This document shows, in pieces, positions 27,169 through 36,787 of a stretch of DNA of 64,000 nt (the stretch's first letter is position 1; every line of letters begins with the position of its first letter). The translations under genes were made by a program, and so were the position numbers. The notes beneath the pieces were generated by a model. The model saw only the letters and a program-made list of their open reading frames with translations, searched no databases and had not been told where the DNA came from. This DNA comes from Geminocystis sp. NIES-3709 (GTDB taxonomy: Bacteria; Cyanobacteriota; Cyanobacteriia; Cyanobacteriales; Cyanobacteriaceae), in assembly GCF_001548115.1 (NCBI RefSeq), contig NZ_AP014821.1:3041262-3105261 (forward strand). Reading direction: 5' to 3'.

Positions 27169-28644
27169 ATGAAAATTAAATTACATAAAATTTCCCAATG
27201 GTTAGCATTTAGTCTTGTTACTATTTTTCTTATTATTAGCAGTCATCAAGGGGTTTTAGCGGATGTAACTCGTAGTTATAAAGATTTACAATATCCTCCT
27301 CTGCCAGAAATTAAACTCCCTGAATACCAGAGGTATCAATTAAAAAATGGTATGGTGGTTTATCTTATGGAAGATCATCAATTACCCTTAATTAGTGGTA
27401 GTGCGATCGTGCGTACTGGTTCAAGATTTGAGCCATCTAATCAAGTTGGTTTAGCTGAATTAACGGGAAGTTTGATGCGATTGGGAGGTACTAAAAATCA
27501 TCCTCCAGATCAATTAAATACTATTCTCGAACAAAAAGCGGCATCGATCGAAACTTCTATCGGAGATACTTCTGGCAGTGCTAGTTTTTCTTCTCTTAGT
27601 TATGATTTTGATATGGTTTTTCCTCTTTTTGCGGAAGTCTTACAATCTCCAGCTTTCGATAATCAACAATTTGAACTACAAAAAACCGGAGCTAGAGGTG
27701 CGATCGCCAGAAGAAATGATAATCCCAGAGATATTGCTAGACGAGAATTTGATAAACTAATTTATGGTGAAAGTAGTCCTTATGCTCGTACTGTAGAATA
27801 TGAAACTCTCAATAATATTAGTCGGGAAGATTTAATTAATTTTTATAGTAAATATGTTCGTCCTGAAAACATTATTTTAGGAATAGTAGGAGATTTTGAA
27901 CCCGAAGAAATGAAAGTAACCATCGAAAAAACTTTCGATAACTGGGTTGTTTCGACTTCATCACCTAATCTCGAAACCACTTCTCCTCAACAAAAAAATA
28001 CTAATGGTATATTTATTGCAGATCAACCACAACTAACTCAAAGTAATATTTTATTAGGGCATTTAGGAGGTAAATTAAAGGATGCAAACTATCCTACTCT
28101 TAGTGTTATTAATGGGGTTTTAAATGGTTTTGGAGGAAGACTTTATAATGAAATCAGATCTCGTCAAGGATTAGCTTACTCTGTGTATGGTATTTGGAGT
28201 GCTAATTATGATTTTCCCGGTGTCTTTATTGCCGGTGGGCAAACTAAAACGGAAACGACAGGACAGTTTATCAAATCTATGATCTCAGAAATTGATCGTT
28301 TGCGCAGAGAATCGATTACTGAAGATGAGTTAAACTACGCTAAAGATTCTATCCTTAACTCCTTTGTTTTTCAATTTCAAAATCCTACTCAAACTTTATC
28401 TCGATTGATGACTTATGAGTATTATGGTTATCCTGCCGATTTTATTTTTGACTATCAAAAAGCTATAAAAAATACAACTGTTAGTAATGTTTTAACCACT
28501 GCTCAGGAATATTTAACGCCTGATAAAATTGTTACTTTAATTGTGGGAAATCAAGATAATATTAAAAGTCAATTGACTAACTTAAATCAACCTATTAAAA
28601 CTGTAGATATTTCGATCGATAAACAGAGCAATTCTAAATTGTAA
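27169..28644 (+). CDS. M16 peptidase-family protein lacking the zinc site
   Basis: A 491-residue pitrilysin-type protein with an N-terminal signal (about 1-31, ending GVLAD). Two M16 half-domains follow. The place of the HxxEH zinc motif reads VGLAELTGSLMRLGG, so the metal ligands are absent. In contrast the C-terminal substrate-holding block NEIRSRQGLAYSVYG keeps the conserved Arg and Tyr. This is the classical non-catalytic partner of a heterodimeric M16 enzyme. No adjacent catalytic partner is present; the nearest is at 36788. Probably periplasmic or lumenal. Confidence 0.9.
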   Translation: MKIKLHKISQWLAFSLVTIFLIISSHQGVLADVTRSYKDLQYPPLPEIKLPEYQRYQLKNGMVVYLMEDHQLPLISGSAIVRTGSRFEPSNQVGLAELTGSLMRLGGTKNHPPDQLNTILEQKAASIETSIGDTSGSASFSSLSYDFDMVFPLFAEVLQSPAFDNQQFELQKTGARGAIARRNDNPRDIARREFDKLIYGESSPYARTVEYETLNNISREDLINFYSKYVRPENIILGIVGDFEPEEMKVTIEKTFDNWVVSTSSPNLETTSPQQKNTNGIFIADQPQLTQSNILLGHLGGKLKDANYPTLSVINGVLNGFGGRLYNEIRSRQGLAYSVYGIWSANYDFPGVFIAGGQTKTETTGQFIKSMISEIDRLRRESITEDELNYAKDSILNSFVFQFQNPTQTLSRLMTYEYYGYPADFIFDYQKAIKNTTVSNVLTTAQEYLTPDKIVTLIVGNQDNIKSQLTNLNQPIKTVDISIDKQSNSKL

Positions 28645-28704
28645 CTTACAGCAGTTTTCATTTCTTTAAACAAAACTTTCCATTCTCCTTTGCAACTTTG
28701 CACT

Positions 28705-28733
28705 CCTCCCTAATTAGGGGGGATAAAGGGGGT
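28705..28733. repeat. CCCTAATTAGGG palindrome with G-rich tail
   Basis: A perfect 12-base palindrome ccctaattaggg (28708-28719) lies within a C-rich then G-rich run ending aaagggggttg. The phrase resembles common cyanobacterial intergenic repeats of the type CCCCCTAA...AAAGGGGG. It lies between the M16 and aldo/keto reductase genes. Confidence 0.5.
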
Positions 28734-28811
28734 TGCGAGAGATAAAAAATGTAGTTTATTCATTGGAAAAACACTGTAATTAAAAATTTTATAAACTGAG
28801 ATAATGTAATT

Positions 28812-29774
28812 ATGGAAACAAGACAACTAGGAAACTCAAATCTTTATATCACACCCATAATAATGGGTACATGGCAAGCGGGAAAAAGAATGTGGGTAGG
28901 TATTGAGGATAGTGATAGTATTAAGGCGATTCGAGAGGCTTTTGAATCTGGGATCACTACGATCGACACCGCCGAAGTATATGGAGAAGGACATTCAGAA
29001 AGAATTGTTGGACAAGCCTTAAAAGATGTTAGAGATCAAGTTATCTACGCTACCAAAGTTTTTGCTAATCATCTAAAATATGATCAAGTCCTTACTGCCT
29101 GTCATCATTCTTTAAAAAATCTTCAAACGGATTATATTGATTTATACCAAATTCATTGGCCTTCAGGAAGTTGGAATAGTGAGATTGTACCCATTGAAGA
29201 AACCATGAAGGCGTTAAACGATTTGAAACAAGAAGGAAAAATTAGAGCAATAGGAGTTTCTAACTTTTCCCGTGAACAATTGGCAGAAGCATTGCAGTAT
29301 GGAAATATCGAGAGTATTCAACCCCCTTATTCTTTATTGTGGCGTGGAGTAGAAAAAGAAATCCAACCTTATTGTGTAAAGCATAATATTTCAATTATAG
29401 CTTATTCTTCCCTTGCTCAAGGCATTTTAACGGGAAAATTTGGCACTAAACCTAGTTTCGCTGAAGGTGATCATCGTAAAGATCATCGTTTATTTCAATC
29501 TCCCCATTGGGAAAGAGTACAAACAGCTTTAAGTCAATTAGAACCTATCGCAAATAAATATAATTGTACATTAGGTCAGTTATCGATCGCATGGTTAATT
29601 CGACAACCAAAAACTAATGCAATTATAGGGGCTAGAAACTCACAACAAGTTAAACAAAATAGTCAAGCGATGGAAGTTAATTTAACACAGGAAGATGTAA
29701 TGAAAATTAGTGACATCAGTTATGAAGTTACAAAACATTTAGACAACAACCCTGTTATGTGGAATTTTGAATAA
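28812..29774 (+). CDS. Aldo/keto reductase
   Basis: A 320-residue NADPH-dependent oxidoreductase with a TIM barrel. The tetrad is visible: Asp in TIDTAEVYGEG (with the Tyr), Lys in YATKVF near 79-84 and His in YQIHWP. The cofactor-binding block near the C-terminus (AIIGARNSQQVKQN) is present. The closest type is the general stress-related AKR group. The substrate cannot be told from sequence. It is a single gene with standard length. Confidence 0.93.
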   Translation: METRQLGNSNLYITPIIMGTWQAGKRMWVGIEDSDSIKAIREAFESGITTIDTAEVYGEGHSERIVGQALKDVRDQVIYATKVFANHLKYDQVLTACHHSLKNLQTDYIDLYQIHWPSGSWNSEIVPIEETMKALNDLKQEGKIRAIGVSNFSREQLAEALQYGNIESIQPPYSLLWRGVEKEIQPYCVKHNISIIAYSSLAQGILTGKFGTKPSFAEGDHRKDHRLFQSPHWERVQTALSQLEPIANKYNCTLGQLSIAWLIRQPKTNAIIGARNSQQVKQNSQAMEVNLTQEDVMKISDISYEVTKHLDNNPVMWNFE

Positions 29775-30030
29775 TATTAAATTCCAACTTTATATTTATG
29801 TTGTTACTGTTTTATGAGAAAACTCAAGTAAGAAGTGATTTTAGACTAATTATTATAGCAATAAACGGGTTAGTTAATTCAGCAACGCCGAGATTTCTAA
29901 TATTAGGATTATCAATTAAACTATACTAAATAATAACTGTCTTAGATTAATTAAATTATCTCCATAAAAAGTTAATTTTAGATATGCCTAAAATACGTTT
30001 AATAATTACAAAACAAGGTTATACAAACAG

Positions 30031-31269
30031 ATGAATATCGATTTATTAATAGAAGAAGCAGAAAAAAAACTTATACCAACTTTCACTCAAATCGATCGAC
30101 AAGTTAAACAACATTTGCAAAAAATTCTTACAGCTTTTCAAGATCATCGAGTAGGAGTTCATCATTTTTCTAGTGTTAGTGGTTATGGTCATGATGACTT
30201 AGGTAGAGAAGTTTTAGACAAGATTTTCGCTCAAATTTTTAATGCCGAAAGTGCGGCGGTTAGAGTTCAATTTGTTTCGGGAACTCATGCGATCGCTGCC
30301 TGTCTATATGGAGTATTACGCCCTGGAGATGAAATGTTAGCAGTGGCAGGACATCCTTACGATACCTTAGAAGAAGTGATTGGAGTACGAAGCGAGGGAC
30401 AAGGTTCACTACAAGAATTTGGAATTAGTTATCGAGAGTTAGATTTAACTTCAGAAGGGTGCATTGATTGGGATGGTTTAGATAGGGCGATTAAACCTGA
30501 AACAAAATTAGTTTTAATTCAACGATCGTGCGGTTATTCGTGGCGACAGAGCCTGAGCGTGGCAGATATTCAGCGAATTGTCAAGGTTGTTAAACAACAA
30601 AATCCTGACACCGTGTGTTTTGTTGATAACTGCTATGGAGAATTTATCGAAAATCTTGAACCAACAGCTGTAGGAGTTGATTTAATGGCAGGATCATTAA
30701 TTAAAAATCCGGGGGGTACAATTGTTACCGCAGGAGGTTATGTGGCAGGAAGAGAAGACTTAGTGGAAAAAGCCTGTTGTCGTCTTACCGCCCCCGGTAT
30801 CGGTAGCAGTGGAGGGGCAACTTTTGATCAAAATCGTCTCCTGTTTCAAGGTTTATTTTTAGCACCTCAGATGGTAGCAGAAGCAGTGAAAGGTAGTCAT
30901 ATCATCGCTTTGGTATTTTCTGAGTTAGGTTATGAAGTCAATCCCTTACCTTTTGTACCTCGTCGAGACATTATCCAAGGAATAAAACTCGGTAATCCTA
31001 AAAAATTGGTAGCCTTTTGTCGATCGATTCAACGTAACTCTCCTGTAGGATCATATCTTGATCCTGTACCTGCACCTATGCCGGGATATGAGAGTAATTT
31101 AGTTATGGCTGGGGGGACTTTTATTGACGGTAGTACATCTGAATTTTCTGCCGATGGACCTTTACGAGAACCCTATATTGTATTTTGTCAGGGAGGTACT
31201 CATTGGACACATACTTCGATCGCTATTTCTGAAGCCATTAAGGCAATTATAAACCTAAGTGAATCATAA
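30031..31269 (+). CDS. Methionine gamma-lyase-like PLP protein (aluminium-resistance family)
   Basis: A 412-residue PLP enzyme of the Met_gamma_lyase (YnbB-like) family, annotated historically as aluminium resistance protein. The family start HHFSSVSGYGHDDLGRE, FVSGTHAIA (cofactor phosphate region), FVDNCYGEF with the PLP-contacting Asp, and the Lys in GSLIKNPGG are all visible. The true reaction in cyanobacteria is not established; C-S lyase activity is expected from the fold. It stands alone, upstream of and convergent with purL. Confidence 0.92.
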   Translation: MNIDLLIEEAEKKLIPTFTQIDRQVKQHLQKILTAFQDHRVGVHHFSSVSGYGHDDLGREVLDKIFAQIFNAESAAVRVQFVSGTHAIAACLYGVLRPGDEMLAVAGHPYDTLEEVIGVRSEGQGSLQEFGISYRELDLTSEGCIDWDGLDRAIKPETKLVLIQRSCGYSWRQSLSVADIQRIVKVVKQQNPDTVCFVDNCYGEFIENLEPTAVGVDLMAGSLIKNPGGTIVTAGGYVAGREDLVEKACCRLTAPGIGSSGGATFDQNRLLFQGLFLAPQMVAEAVKGSHIIALVFSELGYEVNPLPFVPRRDIIQGIKLGNPKKLVAFCRSIQRNSPVGSYLDPVPAPMPGYESNLVMAGGTFIDGSTSEFSADGPLREPYIVFCQGGTHWTHTSIAISEAIKAIINLSES

Positions 31270-31322
31270 AATTTTTGATAAAGGTGATTGTGGGTACTGA
31301 ATTGCCTCACAAATTTTAATTT

Positions 31323-33590
31323 TTAAAGTCTATTCTCGATCGCATTTGCCCAAGTATCAGTAATCGTTTTAACATCTAAATTGATGAGATTATTAATACT
31401 TAAAACTTGAGATTTTACTTCCCCTATTTGTTGCCAATTATTGTCTAACTTTTGTGTTAATAAACTTTCCCATTGGGCTTTATTTTCTGGAGAAATTGAC
31501 ACTATAATTAAACTAGCTAACTCACCGAATAAAACATTATCAAGACGGGCATTAATTTCAGGTAAATTCACTTCACAACCTAACTTGCCACTGATACAAG
31601 ATTCTGCTAAAGCAACAGCAATTCCTCCTTCGGTAACATCATGGGCAGATTTAACGAAACCTTGACGAATGCCATCACGACAAGCCTCTTGCACTTGTTT
31701 TTCTAACTCATAATCTAACTCAGGAGGTTTTCCGGCAACAGTATTATGAATTGTCGCTAAATATTCAGATGCTCCTAATTTAGGATTAAATTTACCCAAT
31801 AGATAAATCAAATCTTCTTCTTTTTGCCAACCCTGCCCACAAATTTTGTTGATGTCGGCAATTAAACCTACCATGCCAATAACAGGAGTCGGGTAAATGG
31901 GTTGAGGATTGCCTTCACTATCGATCGTCTCGTTATACAATGATACATTACCCCCCGTAACAGGGGTTTTAAACTCTTTACACGCCTCAGAAATTCCTTG
32001 ACAGGCATGATATAACTGCCAGTAACCGATCGGTTTTTCAGGACTTCCAAAGTTAAGATTATCAGTAATGGCAATAGGTTCAGCACCAACACAACTCAAA
32101 TTACGGGCGGCTTCAGCAACGGCTAATTTTGCTCCCAAATTTGGCTCTAAATAGACATAACGAGGGTTACAATCCGTTGTAGCGCCAATACCTGTTTTGG
32201 CTAACTCTGGTTTCCCGTTAACAGGGCGCACTCGAATAATGGCGGCGTCTGCTCCGCCCGGAAGCATGACAGTATTATTTTGCACTTGGTGATCATATTG
32301 TCGATAAATCCATCGTTTTGAGGCAATTGTAGGAGTATCTAATAAAGTTAACAAAATTTGCTCCCAATTTTGCCCATTTACACCATTTTTCTCGATATTT
32401 GGTAAATCTTGTTCTGTCCATGCCCATGCTTTAACTGCATATTCTGGAGGATTTGTCAAGACTTCGTGGTGATAAATTGGCGTATTATCTGCTAAAGCTG
32501 TTGATGGAACTTCCGCCGCAACTTTTCCTTGATGTAAAATTCTGACAATAGCCTCATCTATGACAGTACCAGCTACTACTGCATGAAGTCCCCACCGTTC
32601 AAATATATCGATTAATTCTTGTTCCCTTCCTTTTGCTGCTACAAAGAGCATTCTTTCTTGAGATTCTGACAAGAGATACTCATAGGGTATCATACCTTTT
32701 TCACGAGCGGGTATTTTATCTAAGTCTAACTCTATTCCAACGCCACCTTTTGCCGCCATCTCTGAGGTTGAGCAAGTAATACCTGCCGCTCCCATGTCTT
32801 GTGCCGCTACTACTGCACCTGTTTTAAAGGCTTCCAAACAGGCTTCTATCAAGGATTTTTCGAGGAAAGGATCACCTACTTGTACTGCAGGACGATCATC
32901 CATAGATTCATCCGTCAATTCAGCACTAGCAAAACTAGCTCCTCCCATACCGTCTCTACCTGTCGTCGATCCTACATACAGTACAGGATTACCAATTCCT
33001 GAAGCTCCTGATTTTACTATATCATCAGTTTCCATAAGTCCGATCGCCATTGCATTAACGAGGGGATTGCCACTGTAAGCGGAGTTGAAATAAACTTCAC
33101 CGCCAACAGTGGGTACGCCGACGCAATTACCATAATGTGATATACCTTCTACAACTCCTTTAAATATTCTCTTGGTATGAGGATTATCTAAATTTCCGAA
33201 GCGCAATGAGTTTAAAATAGCGATGGGGCGTGCTCCCATAGTGAATATATCTCTTAAAATGCCTCCTACGCCTGTGGCCGCACCTTGAAAGGGTTCGATC
33301 GCGCTAGGATGATTATGGGATTCTATTTTAAAAGCTACCCTTAAACCGTTACCAAAATCCACAACTCCTGCATTTTCTCCTGGCCCGACTAATATTCGAT
33401 CGCCGACAGTGGGAAACTCTGACAGTAAAGGTTTTGAGTTTTTATAACAACAATGTTCTGACCACATTACCCCAAACATACCTAACTCGGCTTTATTGGG
33501 ATGTCTGCCTAATCTTTTAACGATGTCTTCATATTCAGCAGGTTTAATGCCTTCGGAGGCGATTTCTTGAGGAGTAAAGGGTGCGGACAT
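31323..33590 (-). CDS. purL: Phosphoribosylformylglycinamidine synthase subunit PurL
   Basis: A 755-residue small-type FGAM synthase II, which works with PurS and PurQ in purine synthesis. Key blocks: [17 protein letters not shown] near 37-53, [20 protein letters not shown] near 90-109, and the second half [17 protein letters not shown] and [12 protein letters not shown]. The length is standard for cyanobacteria. No other pur gene is adjacent, so the pathway is dispersed. Confidence 0.97.
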   Translation of the reverse strand: MSAPFTPQEIASEGIKPAEYEDIVKRLGRHPNKAELGMFGVMWSEHCCYKNSKPLLSEFPTVGDRILVGPGENAGVVDFGNGLRVAFKIESHNHPSAIEPFQGAATGVGGILRDIFTMGARPIAILNSLRFGNLDNPHTKRIFKGVVEGISHYGNCVGVPTVGGEVYFNSAYSGNPLVNAMAIGLMETDDIVKSGASGIGNPVLYVGSTTGRDGMGGASFASAELTDESMDDRPAVQVGDPFLEKSLIEACLEAFKTGAVVAAQDMGAAGITCSTSEMAAKGGVGIELDLDKIPAREKGMIPYEYLLSESQERMLFVAAKGREQELIDIFERWGLHAVVAGTVIDEAIVRILHQGKVAAEVPSTALADNTPIYHHEVLTNPPEYAVKAWAWTEQDLPNIEKNGVNGQNWEQILLTLLDTPTIASKRWIYRQYDHQVQNNTVMLPGGADAAIIRVRPVNGKPELAKTGIGATTDCNPRYVYLEPNLGAKLAVAEAARNLSCVGAEPIAITDNLNFGSPEKPIGYWQLYHACQGISEACKEFKTPVTGGNVSLYNETIDSEGNPQPIYPTPVIGMVGLIADINKICGQGWQKEEDLIYLLGKFNPKLGASEYLATIHNTVAGKPPELDYELEKQVQEACRDGIRQGFVKSAHDVTEGGIAVALAESCISGKLGCEVNLPEINARLDNVLFGELASLIIVSISPENKAQWESLLTQKLDNNWQQIGEVKSQVLSINNLINLDVKTITDTWANAIENRL

Positions 33591-33822
33591 ATTTTCTCTA
33601 CATTAATTAACTAATAACAATATATCAGTACAATCGGCAATGAGCAAGTAAAGTGTAAGGTTACTGACATAACAAAATTTTTGATAGCACAGAAGAATGA
33701 TTATTTTTTATAGACTTAAAATAGATGAAAGTAATGAGAATGTGATATGATTATAATTATGAATCGTCTCATGATTAAATTCAATTTTGATAAAATTGTA
33801 AATAGACATAGTACAAAAATTA

Positions 33823-35319
33823 ATGAATCATTTTGGTCAAGAATTTTCACTATTATTAAGGGCGTGTTATCCTCTTATTTATATCCCCACCCAAGAAGAA
33901 GAAAGAGTTGAGAAAGCGATCGCACAAATAGGGAAAAATGTGAATAATCGTAATATCTATACATGGGATTTTGTCGAAGGTTATCAGGATAATCCTAATA
34001 ATGCTAACTTAGGACGGCGTAATCCTTTACAAGCCCTAGAATTTATCGAAAAATTACCAAGTAACACCCCAGGAATTTTCATTTTAAGGGATTTTCAGCG
34101 ATTTTTAGAAGATATATCTATTTCTCGTAAATTGCGTAATTTAGCTCGAACCTTGAAAGCACAACCGAAAAATATTATTATCGTTGCCCCCGAAATTAAT
34201 CTTCCCACAGAGTTAAAAGAAGTATTTACTATTGTCGAGTTTGCTTTACCTCAAGCTGAGGAAATTAAAACAGAAATTCAACGACTATCCGCCTCTACAG
34301 GACAGTTTCTCACAGATCAATTTTTGGCTGAATTAGTTAGATCCGCTCAAGGATTATCCCTAGAACGCATTAGAAGGGTTTTAACAAGAGCGATCGCTCA
34401 AAATGGAAAATTAGAAGGAGAAGACGTAGAACTGATATTAGAAGAAAAAAAACAGTCCATAAGACAAACACAAATCCTTGACTACTACCCTGCTAAAGAA
34501 CAAATTTCTGACATTGGCGGTTTAGATAATCTCAAGGAGTGGTTATTAAGACGGGGTGGGGCTTTCAGTGAATCAGCAAGAGCTTACGGGCTACCTTATC
34601 CTAGAGGATTACTATTAGTTGGTATTCAAGGTACAGGAAAATCTTTGACGGCAAAAGCGATCGCACACCATTGGCACTTACCATTACTACGATTAGACGT
34701 GGGACGATTATTTGGAGGATTAGTCGGAGAATCAGAATCCCGAACCCGTCAAATGATTACCTTAGCAGAGGCTTTATCTCCTTGTATTTTGTGGATTGAT
34801 GAGATAGATAAAAGTTTTACTGGTGTTGATGGCAAAGGAGATTCTGGTACAGCAAGTAGAGTATTTGGCACATTTATTACATGGTTAGCCGAAAAAGAAA
34901 GTCCAGTTTTTGTGGTAGCCACTGCGAATAATATTCAAAATTTACCGGCAGAAATGTTGAGAAAAGGAAGATTTGATGAAATCTTTTTTGTGGGATTGCC
35001 CAGTCAAGACGAAAGAGAATCAATTTTTAATGTTCATTTAACAAGATTACGTCCCCATAATTTAAGTAGCTATGACACTAAACGATTAGCTTATGAAACC
35101 CCCGAATTTTCTGGAGCGGAAATTGAGCAAACAATCATTGAAGCTATGCACTTAGGTTTTAGTCAAAATAGAGACTTTACCACCGAAGATATATTAAGTG
35201 CGGCTAGTCAAATTATACCCTTAGCTCGTACTGCGAAAGAGCAAATTGAGTTTTTACAAAATTGGGCAACATCAGGAAAAGCTCGTTTAGCCTCTCGTAA
35301 TCAATTAAGGTTAACATAA
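33823..35319 (+). CDS. ycf46: Ycf46-type AAA+ ATPase
   Basis: A 498-residue AAA+ ATPase of the cyanobacterial/plastid Ycf46 family. The N-terminal domain (about 1-180) is family-specific, starting FGQEFSLLLRACYPLIYIPT. The AAA module has Walker A GIQGTGKS at 267-274 and Walker B ILWIDEIDKSF near 324-334. The sensor region FVVATANNIQNLP and an RKGRFDEIFFV arginine finger follow. Ycf46 proteins have been linked to CO2-use regulation in Synechocystis; the substrate is unknown. It stands alone. Confidence 0.93.
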   Translation: MNHFGQEFSLLLRACYPLIYIPTQEEERVEKAIAQIGKNVNNRNIYTWDFVEGYQDNPNNANLGRRNPLQALEFIEKLPSNTPGIFILRDFQRFLEDISISRKLRNLARTLKAQPKNIIIVAPEINLPTELKEVFTIVEFALPQAEEIKTEIQRLSASTGQFLTDQFLAELVRSAQGLSLERIRRVLTRAIAQNGKLEGEDVELILEEKKQSIRQTQILDYYPAKEQISDIGGLDNLKEWLLRRGGAFSESARAYGLPYPRGLLLVGIQGTGKSLTAKAIAHHWHLPLLRLDVGRLFGGLVGESESRTRQMITLAEALSPCILWIDEIDKSFTGVDGKGDSGTASRVFGTFITWLAEKESPVFVVATANNIQNLPAEMLRKGRFDEIFFVGLPSQDERESIFNVHLTRLRPHNLSSYDTKRLAYETPEFSGAEIEQTIIEAMHLGFSQNRDFTTEDILSAASQIIPLARTAKEQIEFLQNWATSGKARLASRNQLRLT

Positions 35320-35731
35320 TCTTTTATATGTTATAGCCTAGACTTCATAGACACAAAACACCAAATAATAACGAAAAAAGAGATTATCATGAACAATCAA
35401 GAAAAACAAAAATCGACTTATTATAATACCAATTCTACAATATACATCTGGTAAAAAATATTTATATAGGTTCGTAGTGAGGGCAAAAGCCCTTCTTTTT
35501 AATCCTCGATCGAACTTAATAAACCACATTAAGATTTACGAAACATACTTTACTTTACAAATTTTATACAATTCGGGATTAATTTAGTACAGTGATGAAG
35601 AAAATATGATAGTATAATAATCACTTCCTTAGTTTTGTTTTCCTTGAAAAACACATAGATTATAAAAAATAGGTTAAATTTGTTATTTTATCTCTTGTAC
35701 ACTGTTTTATTGTATCAATTATAGTCGATGT
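35320..35731. other. Intergenic region after ycf46
   Basis: 412 bases between ycf46 and a convergent DUF29 gene. The only structure I can support is the terminator-like hairpin near 35480, listed separately. No gene is seen. Confidence 0.4.
35470..35500 (+). terminator. GTAGTGAGGGC hairpin with T-tail
   Basis: agggc-aaaa-gccct (35480-35493) forms a tight stem followed by tcttttt. It is part of the phrase ttcgtagtgagggc, a common cyanobacterial hairpin repeat, of which a degenerate relative is at 62579-62603. It can serve as a Rho-independent terminator for ycf46. Confidence 0.5.
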
Positions 35732-36214
35732 CTATGGATAAAATTTAGTTAAATCTATATTATGAGGAAACCAATTATCATCTAATAACTGAACTAAAGT
35801 ATAAGGGCATTGATTAGGGAAAATCTTTTTATTTAAACCTGTTTTAATCAATACATATTTAACAGATTTTTTGTAAATGTTCTCTCTTTCCTTCTCAAGA
35901 TGTTTCCGTAAATTATTAGTCATATCCGTTTCTAATTCATCTCGAAAATTAGTAATTTCTGCCGCCCAATGACGATGATTAATTTTTTCTGAATCCCAAT
36001 ATTCAATTAATAGTAAATGAATAATAATTTGTTTTAAGTAACTTTCCCCACTCCGTTTAATATCCCTAACCAAATTTTCTAATACCTCTTTCAAACTATC
36101 TAAATCTAAATCAGTTATATTTTTTCGTTTTATTTGCTCTAAAGTAACTTCATACCATGCCAAATAATCTTCATTATATAAGTCTTTTAAATTTACTTTC
36201 TTTAAAGATTGCAT
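35732..36214 (-). CDS. DUF29 family protein
   Basis: A 160-residue all-helical protein of the DUF29 family, abundant in cyanobacteria. Signature: LYNEDYLAWYEVTLEQIKR, then LENLVRDIKRSGESYLKQIIIHLLLIEYW and RHWAAEITNFR. No catalytic motif is visible and the function is unknown. DUF29 genes often sit with toxin-antitoxin or Uma2-type accessory genes; here a truncated Uma2 remnant lies just upstream on the same strand. Confidence 0.85.
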   Translation of the reverse strand: MQSLKKVNLKDLYNEDYLAWYEVTLEQIKRKNITDLDLDSLKEVLENLVRDIKRSGESYLKQIIIHLLLIEYWDSEKINHRHWAAEITNFRDELETDMTNNLRKHLEKERENIYKKSVKYVLIKTGLNKKIFPNQCPYTLVQLLDDNWFPHNIDLTKFYP

Positions 36215-36257
36215 AAAATTTTTTCTCGCCTCATAACTCTTATTTGCTATATTTATT

Positions 36258-36362
36258 TCAGTTCGATCGAAATCTTAAATCTCTATGGTTGTGGCAAAGT
36301 TCAAAAAATTGTTCATCACTTAGTTGCAACTTTAATTCTAAAGGTACTGATAAATAAACCAT
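36258..36362 (-). pseudogene. N-terminal remnant of a Uma2-family endonuclease
   Basis: A 34-residue frame with LQLSDEQFFELCHNHRDLRF, which matches the N-terminus of cyanobacterial Uma2 (DUF820) proteins, roughly LxxTDEQFxxLCxxNRDLRxERT. It stops where the family continues for about 150 more residues. No remaining Uma2 part is seen downstream, where DUF29 starts 44 bases later. It is therefore a deletion remnant. Confidence 0.6.
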
Positions 36363-36419
36363 AATTTTTCTTAACAATCACTATAGTTATAATTGATCAT
36401 CCTAACACAAAGGCTAAAA

Positions 36420-36447
36420 AGCACTCCCTAAGTTAATACAGAGTGCT
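36420..36447. repeat. AGCACTC/GAGTGCT inverted repeat
   Basis: Seven-base arms agcactc (36420-36426) and gagtgct (36441-36447) around a 14-base loop, nine bases before a transposase remnant. It may be part of the old IS end. Confidence 0.4.
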
Positions 36448-36456
36448 ATAACGAAA

Positions 36457-36612
36457 ATGTCAGCCCCATATAGTTATGATTTGAGAAAAAAAGCTGTTAA
36501 TGCCGTTGAATGAGGCACAAAAAAAAGTCATGTTTGCTAAACTTTAAATCTTAGTCGTAATACTCTTGATCTTTGGCTAAAAAGGGAAAAAACGCTTTAT
36601 TCTGGTAGATAA
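36457..36612 (+). pseudogene. N-terminal remnant of an IS630-type transposase
   Basis: The frame starts MSAPYSYDLRKKAVNAVE, then TGA, GTKKSHVC, TAA and TLNLSRNTLDLWLKREK. With the stops read as Arg and Lys this is the helix-turn-helix domain of IS630-type transposases (APYSYDLR...SRNTxxLWxxR). All catalytic parts are gone. It is older and more decayed than the other IS copies here. Confidence 0.7.
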
Positions 36613-36787
36613 ATTTTGATTACTATTTGAAGTTTTAGTAGTAGTCATATCAATTGTACAAACAGAGGGCTCTAAAAAACGATTATCAAAAGTGAAAAAG
36701 ATCAATTGTCAATAATTCATGATTATTTTTGTGGGGAAGTAACGATATTAGAGTTAAGATTAAGAAAAGGTAAATAAATGTTGTTGC

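Larger units (their letters stand above)
36363..36787. other. Intergenic region holding an IS630 remnant
   Basis: 425 bases between the Uma2 scrap and the M16 gene. The first part has an agcactc/gagtgct hairpin, then the transposase remnant listed separately. The last 170 bases contain nothing I recognise apart from AAAAGG upstream of the M16 start. Confidence 0.4.
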
